Assembly: GCA_964624765.1 (NCBI GenBank)
Contig: CAZUZO010000156.1
Coordinates: forward strand, 1 to 6,835
Length of the DNA stretch: 6,835 nucleotides
Direction of reading: 5' to 3'
From: JAGTVB01 sp964624765
GTDB lineage: Bacteria > Pseudomonadota > Gammaproteobacteria > HK1
Numbering within the stretch: the first letter of the stretch is position 1; every line of letters begins with the position of its first letter. The position numbers were made by a program, and so were the translations under genes. This document shows, in pieces, positions 1 to 5,983 of the stretch. The notes under the pieces were generated by a model. It worked only from the letters and a program-made list of their open reading frames with translations, was not told the DNA's origin and searched no databases.

Positions 1-286
1 ACACTTGTCAACCCCTTCATCGCAGAATGACACGATTCTAACGTCACTCACACTGCCCGGCAACGATGGCGATCCCTGTGCGCGGGGATGTGCAGGGGTT
101 GATTTCACAAAATTTGACAAAACCGCCGTCCCTGGCCACTGAATTCCAGCTTCCTTGTTGGAACCCAGTGTCGTGCCCCGGTCCCTGGGAGTGACCCCTT
201 TGTCTACTCGGTTCGGGTCGCTGGCGGTCTGTCGGGGCGAAACCGTGGGCGGCATTAGAAGGCAAGGCCATGGCTGCAGCCGGCGA
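1..286. other. Upstream region with no supportable gene
   Basis: I see no convincing coding sequence here. Open frames exist on both strands, the longest being a minus-strand frame at 44-385, but none has a recognisable domain, a ribosome binding site or a conserved neighbour. Small inverted repeats are present, for example AGAAT/ATTCT at 26-30 and 37-41, and ATCCC/GGGAT near 72-89. A perfect TTGACA lies at 114-119, but no good -10 box stands at normal spacing. The preceding gene presumably ends outside the window. Confidence 0.6.
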
Positions 287-315
287 TTGGTACGCCACCT
301 GCCAAGCAGTATACT
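287..315 (+). promoter_or_regulatory. Putative sigma70 promoter of the two-component operon
   Basis: A -35 box TTGGTA (287-292, four of six consensus bases) and a -10 box TATACT (310-315, five of six) are separated by exactly 17 bp. Transcription would start near 322, giving a leader of about 85 nt before the response regulator start at 407. A second -10-like TAGAAT lies at 359-364 but lacks a matching -35 box. This is a sequence match only. The position directly ahead of the regulator gene supports it. Confidence 0.5.
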
Positions 316-335
316 TGACCAAGGCTATGAAACAG

Positions 336-360
336 CTAAGGCCGGTTAAGAGGACTCTTA
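336..360 (+). promoter_or_regulatory. Possible operator: tandem TAAG half-sites and palindrome
   Basis: CTAAG (336-340) and TTAAG (346-350) are direct repeats spaced 10 bp start to start. The second merges into the perfect palindrome TAAGAG-GA-CTCTTA (347-360). OmpR-family regulators bind tandem direct repeats about one helical turn apart, and PmrA/QseB-type boxes have TTAAG-like half-sites. The site lies just downstream of the predicted start, where a bound regulator would repress or autoregulate. In RNA the palindrome could also form a small hairpin. This assignment is inference. Confidence 0.3.
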
Positions 361-406
361 GAATCCCTAGCTCAGGATCAGGCACACGCCAAACGGCTGA
401 ACTGCG

Positions 407-1084
407 GTGCGCGTATTAGTCGTTGACGATGAGGCTGCTATCTGTGCAGCGTTGGAGCGTGGCTTGTTAGCGGAAGGCTTCGACGTGGACGTGGCCGCCG
501 ACGGCGAGAGTGCGTTATGGCGAGCCCGAGAGGGGGACTACGCGCTTATCATTCTCGATATTCTTCTGCCTGACAGAAACGGCTACGAGGTTTGTGAGAT
601 CCTCCGGGGCGAAGGAAATACCACCCCGATTCTCATGCTCACCGCTAAGTCTGGGGAATACGATGAGACCAGAGGGCTGGATATCGGGGCCGATGATTTT
701 TTGCGTAAGCCGTTCTCTTTCCCAGTGCTCGTCGCCCGCCTTCGGGCATTGCTGCGGCGCAAACAATCCGCGCCGTTCGGAGCGTTAACGCTGGGGGCTT
801 TGCACTACGATCCCGCGACGCGAGAATGCTCGTTCGCCGGTCAAGCGATCGATCTAACGGGTCGTGAAGCCGCGCTCCTCGAGTTGCTGCTGCGGGCACA
901 GGGCGAGGTCGTGGCGCGGGAGGTGATACTCAACCAAGTATGGGGAATGGATTTCGACGGCGATCCGAATGTCGTTGACGTGTATATCGGCTATTTGCGG
1001 CGCAAGATCGACAAGCAGCATGGCCAGAAGGTGCTCATGACGGTCCGAGGTCTCGGCTATCGACTGGTCGGTGTGGATGTTTAG
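407..1084 (+). CDS. OmpR-family two-component response regulator
   Basis: This is a DNA-binding response regulator of 225 residues, the usual length for the OmpR/PhoB family. The N-terminal receiver domain (about 1-115) shows the acidic pair D7/D8, the phosphoacceptor D51 in the LDILLP context, T79 and K101 in the KPF motif. The C-terminal winged helix (about 125-222) contains the family signatures DLTGREAALLELL, VVDVYIGYLRRKID and VRGLGYRL. It should be phosphorylated by the kinase encoded directly downstream and then bind tandem promoter sites. The start is GTG at 407, which places the VLVVDDE strand at the very N-terminus as expected. No clear Shine-Dalgarno sequence precedes it. The C-terminal domain resembles the CusR/MprA-like subgroup, but the signal cannot be named from sequence. 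Confidence 0.93.
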   Translation: MRVLVVDDEAAICAALERGLLAEGFDVDVAADGESALWRAREGDYALIILDILLPDRNGYEVCEILRGEGNTTPILMLTAKSGEYDETRGLDIGADDFLRKPFSFPVLVARLRALLRRKQSAPFGALTLGALHYDPATRECSFAGQAIDLTGREAALLELLLRAQGEVVAREVILNQVWGMDFDGDPNVVDVYIGYLRRKIDKQHGQKVLMTVRGLGYRLVGVDV

Positions 1085-2537
1085 GTCGCACTCGAGCGTT
1101 CGTCTGCACATCACTATCGCGGTCGGGATCACGTTTGCCGCAGCACTGATCATCGGCTCGGTCCTGTTGCTCGGGGTGGTTAGGAGCATGGTCGCGTCCA
1201 GCATTGCTGCCGACAACCATGCGGTACTGAAAAAGCTCAAGAACGAGATCGAAGAGGGCGTGGATCCGCGCCAGCTGGCGCTGCCCTTTGGAACCGACGG
1301 CACACAGTTCATCATTGTCGATAGGAGCGGCACAACCATCGCCTCTTCTTTAGGCCTGGCCCGAACGCGGCCCGTGGTGGTGCTGGGCCCGCCTATCGAG
1401 ATCGATCCAGCGGAAGTTCCAGAGATCAGGAACGAGCTGGGATTGGAGCCTCAGGGTAAGCTCCTCGATGAGTCCACTACCGCCGGACCCAAACCGCCGG
1501 ATGCAGCTCGGGCAACCCTCGACAGGCTCGATGAGCGTAGCCAAGCGTTGTGGGATCCCGGCAACTGGTCGAAGACTGAGCTGGCTGTGCACACCCCACG
1601 GGGTGACTTCGTGCTGCTTGCCCTGACGCCCTTCGACATCATTACCCGCAGCCTCACGACGCTGACGAGGGTTTTGTGGATAGCCATTCCGGTCATGGTT
1701 GCCGCCATCACGATACTCGCTTGGTTTGTGACCGGACGTGCCTTACAGCCTATTTCCCGGATCATCGAAAGGGCGCAGCGCATCGGGGATAGCACGTTGC
1801 ATGAGCGCGTGCCTGAACCCGGTTCAGGGGATGAGGTGGATAAACTGGCGAAGACGATGAACCGCATGCTGGAGCGGATCGAAGGCGCCGCAATCCGACA
1901 ACGTCAGTTTGTATCCGATGCCTCCCACGAGCTACGCAGTCCGATCACGGCGATCATCGGTGAGGCGGAGATCGCACTGATGCATCCAGACAAGGCGCAG
2001 TGGCCGATCGTGGCACAAGTTGCCTATGGGGAAGGCCGGCGATTGGAACGACTGGTTTCTGATTTGCTCGCCCTTGCTAAAGCCGATGAAGGTCCCTTGG
2101 AAGTACGGGAATCGGTCGATGTTGACGAACTGATCTTTGAAAAGGCGCGCCGCATCCATCGCCTGCGCGTGCGCACCGGCAAGGTTTCCGCAGTACGGGT
2201 AGTGGGCGATCCCGATCAGCTGTCCCGAGTGATCGAGAATCTGCTCAGTAACGCGGTCCGGCACGCCAGGAGTCAAATAGCCATAGCGCTCTGCAAGAAG
2301 GGAAAGCAGGCGCTCCTGGCTGTCGATGACGACGGTACCGGTATCGCACCAGAGAACCGCGAGCGGATATTTGAGCGTTTCGCGCGTTTACAGGAGGGTC
2401 GCAGTCGCGATGCCGGGGGGGCTGGCCTTGGATTGGCGGTGGTGCGGGCGGTGGTCAACCTGCATGGCGGAAGCGCCCAGGTGACCGACAGTGCGCTGGG
2501 CGGCGCTCGATTCGAAGTGATGCTGCCGCTCGCCTAG
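1071..2537 (+). CDS. Membrane sensor histidine kinase
   Basis: This is the cognate kinase of the preceding regulator, overlapping it by 14 nt if GTG 1071 is the start, or by 8 nt if ATG 1077 is used (the latter seems as likely). Numbering below is from 1071. There are two membrane segments (about 13-37 and 201-219) flanking a periplasmic region of about 160 residues, then a HAMP linker (about 217-270). The dimerisation domain carries phosphoacceptor H286 in SDASHELRSP. The ATPase domain has the N box (N390, N394), the G1 box DDDGTGI (419-425) and the G2 box GGAGLGL (449-455). All catalytic residues are present, so it should be an active autokinase/phosphatase in the inner membrane. The periplasmic part (40-198) matches no sensor fold I recognise and has a polar, proline-containing stretch around 125-165. 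Confidence 0.92.
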   Translation: MWMFRSHSSVRLHITIAVGITFAAALIIGSVLLLGVVRSMVASSIAADNHAVLKKLKNEIEEGVDPRQLALPFGTDGTQFIIVDRSGTTIASSLGLARTRPVVVLGPPIEIDPAEVPEIRNELGLEPQGKLLDESTTAGPKPPDAARATLDRLDERSQALWDPGNWSKTELAVHTPRGDFVLLALTPFDIITRSLTTLTRVLWIAIPVMVAAITILAWFVTGRALQPISRIIERAQRIGDSTLHERVPEPGSGDEVDKLAKTMNRMLERIEGAAIRQRQFVSDASHELRSPITAIIGEAEIALMHPDKAQWPIVAQVAYGEGRRLERLVSDLLALAKADEGPLEVRESVDVDELIFEKARRIHRLRVRTGKVSAVRVVGDPDQLSRVIENLLSNAVRHARSQIAIALCKKGKQALLAVDDDGTGIAPENRERIFERFARLQEGRSRDAGGAGLGLAVVRAVVNLHGGSAQVTDSALGGARFEVMLPLA

Positions 2538-2564
2538 AACGACCCGGCACGAGCGGACGAGACT

Positions 2565-2592
2565 TTGTGGCAGGTCATGGCAATGATAGAAT
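2565..2592 (+). promoter_or_regulatory. Putative promoter of the SRP RNA gene
   Basis: TTGTGG (2565-2570, three of six consensus bases) and TAGAAT (2587-2592, five of six) are 16 bp apart. Transcription would start near 2599. The bases between the -10 box and the start are C-rich (TCCCCA), a discriminator type common at stringently controlled stable-RNA promoters. The predicted start lies about 37 nt before the mature SRP RNA end. That fits a precursor whose leader, with a GGCGG/CCGCC hairpin (2601-2605 with 2623-2627), is removed by RNase P as in E. coli 4.5S RNA. Confidence 0.4.
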
Positions 2593-2635
2593 TCCCCAGG
2601 GGCGGTAGTGAGGAGCGCAACGCCGCCTAGAGTTT

Positions 2636-2747
2636 GGTGACCTGCACGGGTCACCCCGCACCGCGAAATTGTAAACCCCGTCAGGCCCGGAAGGGAGCAG
2701 CGGCAGCAACGGATGCGGGTGCCGGGGCAGGGCTGGTGCAGGTCGCC
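2636..2747 (+). ncRNA. ffs: Small bacterial signal recognition particle RNA (4.5S type)
   Basis: This is the RNA core of the signal recognition particle. It binds Ffh and FtsY and targets nascent membrane and secreted proteins to SecYEG. The diagnostic apical domain is intact: CAGG (2682-2685) opposite AGCA (2696-2699) forms the Ffh-binding symmetric loop. A three-pair C/G stem (2686-2688 with 2693-2695) is closed by the GGAA tetraloop (2689-2692). The ends pair over 12 bp (2636-2647 with 2736-2747, one G-U). An inner helix pairs 2654-2662 with 2718-2727 around one bulged C (2722). The 112-nt length matches the 114-nt E. coli RNA and has no Alu domain. The exact ends are inferred from the terminal helix. 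No strong intrinsic terminator follows, so transcription may read into purU. Confidence 0.93.
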
Positions 2748-2877
2748 GCCATGACTTCTCGTCTACCTGATATCGACCGGGGCCGTTCCTCGCACGTGCC
2801 CGTTCCGGTACAAGGCTCCCCAACGAAACTGCCCGGAGACTTTTGGAGCTCCTTGGAGTCGCTTTTCCGCCAAGGTT

Positions 2878-3741
2878 ATGTCGCCGGATCCGCGTAGGTA
2901 CACCCTCAAGCTTTGGTGCCCCGATCGTCTCGGTATTGTCGCAGCGGTGGCGGGTTTCCTCGCCCAACAGGACTGCAATATTCTCGAGTCGGCCCAGTTC
3001 GACGATGAGATGACCGATCGTTTCTTCATGCGCACCGTTTTCGCCGCCGGGGACAGCAGTCCCCAGCGCGAGCACTTAAGCGCTGCCTTTGCCGCCATCG
3101 GCAAACGCTTTCACATGGACTGGGAGTTGTACGACGCCCAGGAGAAGTCTCGGGTCGTTATCCTTGTCTCAAGGCTCGATCACTGCCTCAACGATCTATT
3201 GTATCGGTACCGCATCGGGGCGATCCCCATGGATATCCCCGCCATCATCTCCAATCATCCGGACCTGCAGCCGCTCGCCGACTTCCACGGAATCCCCTAT
3301 CATCACCTGCCGGTGAATGCTGCGATGCGCACCGCCCAGGAACAGAGCATCTTGCGCATCGTAGAGGATACAGGCGCCGAGTTGGTGGTGTTAGCGCGCT
3401 ACATGCAGATTCTATCGCCCATGGTTTGCTCGCGATTGAAAGGTCGGATCATCAACATCCATCACTCGTTCTTGCCGAGTTTTACGGGTGCGAAGCCCTA
3501 TCACCAAGCCCACGCGCGGGGTGTTAAGCTCATTGGAGCCACTGCCCACTACGTGACCGAAGAGCTCGATGCGGGTCCAATCATCGAGCAAGAGACGGTG
3601 CGTGTTACCCATGCCCATACGCCAGCGCAGCTCATGGTTCTGGGTCGCGATCTGGAAAACGCGGTGCTGGCTCGGGCAGTGAAGTATCACTGTGAGCATC
3701 GAGTGCTGCTCCATGGGAACAAGACCGTCGTTTTCCAATAG
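2878..3741 (+). CDS. purU: Formyltetrahydrofolate deformylase
   Basis: PurU hydrolyses 10-formyltetrahydrofolate to tetrahydrofolate and formate. It balances the one-carbon pool and can supply formate for PurT-type purine synthesis. The 287-residue length is typical. An N-terminal ACT domain (about 8-85, with CPDRLGIVAAVAGFLA) is the regulatory part; in E. coli it mediates methionine activation and glycine inhibition. The formyltransferase-fold catalytic domain (about 91-287) carries the expected N/H/D triad: N193 and H195 in NIHHSFLPSF, and D231 in ELDAGPIIEQ. ATG 2878 is the first start after an in-frame stop at 2752. A weak AAGG lies close upstream. It follows the SRP RNA by 130 nt and precedes dnaX by 2 nt, so the two genes are probably co-transcribed. 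Confidence 0.95.
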   Translation: MSPDPRRYTLKLWCPDRLGIVAAVAGFLAQQDCNILESAQFDDEMTDRFFMRTVFAAGDSSPQREHLSAAFAAIGKRFHMDWELYDAQEKSRVVILVSRLDHCLNDLLYRYRIGAIPMDIPAIISNHPDLQPLADFHGIPYHHLPVNAAMRTAQEQSILRIVEDTGAELVVLARYMQILSPMVCSRLKGRIINIHHSFLPSFTGAKPYHQAHARGVKLIGATAHYVTEELDAGPIIEQETVRVTHAHTPAQLMVLGRDLENAVLARAVKYHCEHRVLLHGNKTVVFQ

Positions 3742-3743
3742 TC

Positions 3744-5381
3744 ATGAGCTACCAGGTATTAGCCCGCAAATGGCGGCCGAAGAATTTCACCGAGTTGGTC
3801 GGACAACAGCATGTGGTGCGGGTGCTGGCCAATGCCCTGGATCAGGGACGGGTTCACCATGCCTACCTGTTCGCGGGTACACGCGGGGTGGGGAAGACCA
3901 CCGTGGCGAGGATATTGGCCAAGTGTCTTAACTGTGAAACCGGCGTCAGTTCTACCCCTTGTGGGCATTGCAATACCTGCCTGGAGATCGATGGGGGGCG
4001 TTTCGTCGATCTCATTGAAGTGGACGCCGCTTCTCGAGCCAAGGTTGACGAAACGCGTGAACTGATGGATGGCGTCCCGTTTAGCCCGGCCCGAGGGCGC
4101 TACAAGGTGTATCTCATCGACGAGGTGCACATGTTTTCCAACCATAGTTTCAATGCCCTGCTGAAAACCCTCGAAGAGCCGCCACCGCACGTCAAGTTCA
4201 TGCTCGCGACCACCGAGCCGCAAAAGATCCCGGTCACCGTCCTGTCCCGTTGCCTGCAGTTCAATCTGCGCGGACTGCCTGTGAACGAGGTTATGGCACA
4301 CCTGGACCGTATCCTGTCCGCCGAGGGCATCACGGCTGAATCAGCGGCCACCCAGCTGCTGGCCGCCGCTGCTGAAGGCAGCTTGCGCGATGCCCTGAGC
4401 CTGTTGGATCAAGCGATCGCCTATGGTGGCGAACGCATTACGGCCAGGGATGTACGGTCTATGCTGGGGACCCTTGAGCGGGGTGACTCGAGGGCGTTGT
4501 TGGCGGCACTGGCAGCAAATGACGGGGCCGGTCTGCTGCGACAAATCGAACGCATGGCAAGTGAAGTACCGGATTTCGGCGAAGCCCTCGGCGCGCTGCT
4601 TTCGGAGCTGCAGCGCATCGCTGTGGCACAACTCGTTCCAGACGCCTTGGGGGATGGCGAGCCTGACCGAGAGGCGCTGTTGGAATTTGCGCACAAGCTG
4701 ACCCCGGAAGATGTGCAACTGTATTATCAGATCGGACTCATGGGGCGCCGCGACTTACCGTTTGCGCCGGATCCGAAAAGTGGCTTCGAGATGATTTTGT
4801 TGCGTATGCTAGCTTTTAGGCCGGCTCCCCTCGGCGCTCCGCGCTCGGACGAGGACCCACGCTCAGGCGGACACTCCGATTTGCCCAGCCCGCCGGGGAG
4901 GCCGGTGCACACCGGGGCTCGCGCTCTGGCGCTGTCCTCTCCAGAGGCGGCTGAGCCGGAGGCAGTTCGGCAGTGGTCGGCCACGGTGGGGGCTTTGAAG
5001 CTTGTAGGCATTGCGCGAGAGCTTGCCGCCAACTCAGTACTGACGGCGCGCGAGGGTAACGTCATCCGACTCGGTGTGTCGGCGGCCCACGCTCAACTCG
5101 GGAGAGCCCGAGCCAAGGAGCAGCTACAAGCCGCCCTCTGCGAGTATTACGGAACGGATGTGCGGGTTGAGCTCGAGGTGGGTGCTCTGGAAACCCCCAC
5201 CCCTGCGACGATGGCCAAGCGCCAGCAAGCGCAACGCCAAGAGGCGGCTGTGAGGGCCATTCATTCGGATCCGAATGTGGCCGCCCTGTGCAGGGCATTC
5301 GATGCACGGGTAGAGATAAAGTCCGTTCGATCGCTAGGTAGCGCAGAGTCCCAGCCCGACCAGCGCGGTGGCAGTACCTAG
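3744..5381 (+). CDS. dnaX: DNA polymerase III tau/gamma subunit
   Basis: DnaX is the ATPase of the clamp loader that places the beta clamp on DNA; the full-length tau form also tethers the polymerase. The AAA+ core shows Walker A GTRGVGKT (45-52), a zinc module C64/C73/C76/C79, Walker B LIDEVH (124-129), the SRC motif (168-170) and sensor 2 GSLRDA (R215). Domain III, the collar, ends near 358. A short Pro/Gly/Ser-rich linker (about 359-404) follows. A C-terminal region (about 405-530, ending DPNVAALCRAFDARVEIKSVR) resembles tau domain V, which binds the alpha subunit. At 545 residues it is shorter than E. coli tau (643), mainly because the segment matching DnaB-binding domain IV is reduced to the linker. 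ATG 3744 lies 2 nt after the purU stop without a visible Shine-Dalgarno sequence, which suggests translational coupling. Confidence 0.96.
   Translation: MSYQVLARKWRPKNFTELVGQQHVVRVLANALDQGRVHHAYLFAGTRGVGKTTVARILAKCLNCETGVSSTPCGHCNTCLEIDGGRFVDLIEVDAASRAKVDETRELMDGVPFSPARGRYKVYLIDEVHMFSNHSFNALLKTLEEPPPHVKFMLATTEPQKIPVTVLSRCLQFNLRGLPVNEVMAHLDRILSAEGITAESAATQLLAAAAEGSLRDALSLLDQAIAYGGERITARDVRSMLGTLERGDSRALLAALAANDGAGLLRQIERMASEVPDFGEALGALLSELQRIAVAQLVPDALGDGEPDREALLEFAHKLTPEDVQLYYQIGLMGRRDLPFAPDPKSGFEMILLRMLAFRPAPLGAPRSDEDPRSGGHSDLPSPPGRPVHTGARALALSSPEAAEPEAVRQWSATVGALKLVGIARELAANSVLTAREGNVIRLGVSAAHAQLGRARAKEQLQAALCEYYGTDVRVELEVGALETPTPATMAKRQQAQRQEAAVRAIHSDPNVAALCRAFDARVEIKSVRSLGSAESQPDQRGGST
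4814..4854 (+). other. Candidate -1 frameshift site in dnaX
   Basis: In frame, codons 357-359 read GCT TTT AGG. The Phe-tRNA on TTT (4815-4817) could slip back one base on the TTTT run (4814-4817) with perfect re-pairing, and the next codon would then be the stop TAG (4817-4819). The product would be a 358-residue gamma-like protein ending exactly after domain III. Eight bases past the AGG codon a hairpin can form. CCTCG (4829-4833) pairs with CGAGG (4850-4854), enclosing GCGC/GCGC (4834-4837 with 4841-4844). There is no E. coli-type A-AAA-AAG heptamer and no clear upstream stimulatory Shine-Dalgarno sequence. A four-T run is a weak slip site, so this is only a candidate. Confidence 0.2.
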
Positions 5382-5383
5382 AA

Positions 5384-5439
5384 GCCGTTCGCAGACGACT
5401 GCGCTTGGCAACCGTGGCGCGGGCGGTCCGCCGTTCGCA
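5384..5439 (+). repeat. Ten-base direct repeat after dnaX
   Basis: GCCGTTCGCA occurs at 5384-5393 and again at 5430-5439, with a GTTCGCAG echo at 5568-5575. The second copy abuts GGCGG-T-CCGCC (5422-5432). All copies are in the dnaX-ybaB gap. I have no functional interpretation, and a chance origin in GC-rich DNA is possible. Confidence 0.3.
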
Positions 5440-5547
5440 TGTATTCCCCCGCACATCTTTGTGGCTGGCCAGCTTGCAACTCTTTGGCGCTCGTGTTGAT
5501 GGCGAGCGTGAGAGTGAACTACCGATAGGGCCCTACACTCGAATGAT

Positions 5548-5556
5548 TGCTATCAT
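5548..5556 (+). promoter_or_regulatory. Putative extended -10 promoter ahead of ybaB-recR
   Basis: TGCTATCAT combines the extended TG motif (5548-5549) with a -10 hexamer TATCAT (5551-5556, five of six consensus bases). No good -35 box stands 16-18 bp upstream, which extended -10 promoters can tolerate. Transcription would begin near 5563, giving a leader of about 96 nt before ybaB that contains the terminator at 5598-5623. The hexamer sits inside an inverted repeat ATGAT-N4-ATCAT (5543-5556) that could be an operator. This is motif evidence only. Confidence 0.3.
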
Positions 5557-5574
5557 CGGATCGCGGTGTTCGCA

Positions 5575-5604
5575 GCCCGAGATAGGGCGGATCCACACTC
5601 CGCC
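5575..5604 (+). promoter_or_regulatory. Alternative hairpins of a possible attenuator
   Basis: Two hairpins compete here. Hairpin 1 pairs GCCC (5575-5578) with GGGC (5585-5588) around the loop GAGATA. Hairpin 2 pairs GGCGGA (5586-5591) with TCCGCC (5599-5604) around a 7-base loop. They share 5586-5588, and hairpin 2 uses bases 5599-5604 that form the 5' arm of the downstream terminator. Hairpin 2 would therefore act as an antiterminator and hairpin 1 as an anti-antiterminator, the 1-2/2-3/3-4 arrangement of classic attenuators. No ligand pocket or known riboswitch motif is recognised. Confidence 0.35.
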
Positions 5605-5623
5605 AGACAGGCGGGGATTTTTT
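5598..5623 (+). terminator. Intrinsic terminator between dnaX and ybaB
   Basis: CTCCGCC (5598-5604) pairs with GGCGGGG (5610-5616), seven pairs including one G-U, around the loop AGACA. A single A and then six T (5618-5623) follow, the standard form of a Rho-independent terminator. It can end transcripts coming from purU-dnaX, or attenuate transcripts entering ybaB-recR. It lies 35 bp before the ybaB start. Confidence 0.8.
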
Positions 5624-5658
5624 CGCTCACGACGAGCTAATGACAATGAGGCGAGGCG

Positions 5659-5982
5659 ATGAAGGGTGCTCTTGGAAACATCATGAAGCAAGCCCAGGAG
5701 ATGCAAGCGAGTCTCCAGAAGGCGCAAGAGGAACTGGCAAACTTAGAGGTCGCAGGCGAGTCTGGTGGCGGTATGGTCACGGTGTTGATGACGGGTCGCC
5801 ATGACGTTCGGCGGGTCACGATCGACGCTGGCCTCATGGGTGAGGACAAGGAAATGCTGGAGGACTTAGTGGCGGCGGCGGTCAATGATGCGGTACGCAA
5901 GGTGGAACAGGCGAGCCAGCAAAAGCTCTCGGGATTGACTGCAGGCTTCAGTTTGCCAGGGGGGCTAAAACTTCCTTTCTAG
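5659..5982 (+). CDS. ybaB: YbaB/EbfC family nucleoid-associated protein
   Basis: This is a small dimeric DNA-binding protein of 107 residues, the normal family length, coating or bridging DNA in the cytoplasm. The N-terminal helix (about 4-30, rich in Gln, Glu and Lys) forms the coiled arm. The family core follows, with GGGMVTVLMTGRHDVRRVTID (about 36-56) as beta strands, and a helix (about 63-90) leads to a C-terminal Gly/Pro-rich tail. It lies between dnaX and recR, as in many bacteria, which links it to replication and recombination, although its exact role in the family is unsettled. ATG 5659 has a good Shine-Dalgarno GAGG at 5648-5651. The intrinsic terminator just upstream suggests that its expression is separable from dnaX. 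Confidence 0.95.
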   Translation: MKGALGNIMKQAQEMQASLQKAQEELANLEVAGESGGGMVTVLMTGRHDVRRVTIDAGLMGEDKEMLEDLVAAAVNDAVRKVEQASQQKLSGLTAGFSLPGGLKLPF

Positions 5983-5983
5983 A

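Noticed and set aside
114..119. Perfect TTGACA as a -35 box
   Set aside because: No acceptable -10 hexamer at 16-18 bp. The nearest, CTGAAT at 139-144, is poor and 19 bp away.
155..349. Plus-strand frame of 64 codons with a TTG start
   Set aside because: No Shine-Dalgarno sequence or domain, and it overlaps the predicted promoter and operator.
44..385. Minus-strand frame of 113 codons upstream of the two-component operon
   Set aside because: No recognisable domain or ribosome binding site, and it would run against the predicted promoter at 287-315. Composition looks like translated GC-rich spacer.
2811..2844. Weak stem plus TTTT as a terminator after the SRP RNA
   Set aside because: The pairing (GCTCC with GGAG) is short with a long loop, and only four T follow.
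2634..2897. Plus-strand frame of 87 codons over the SRP RNA
   Set aside because: It covers the structured SRP RNA and its 3' flank and overlaps the purU start. The RNA explains the sequence.
3759..4301. Minus-strand frame of 180 codons inside dnaX
   Set aside because: Antisense shadow of the strongly conserved dnaX AAA+ region; no independent support.
4767..4785. CCGAAAAGT as an E. coli-like dnaX slippery site
   Set aside because: The frame is CCG AAA AGT, so a -1 slip gives GAA, a mismatch for the Lys-tRNA. It is not an A-AAA-AAG or X-XXY-YYZ heptamer.
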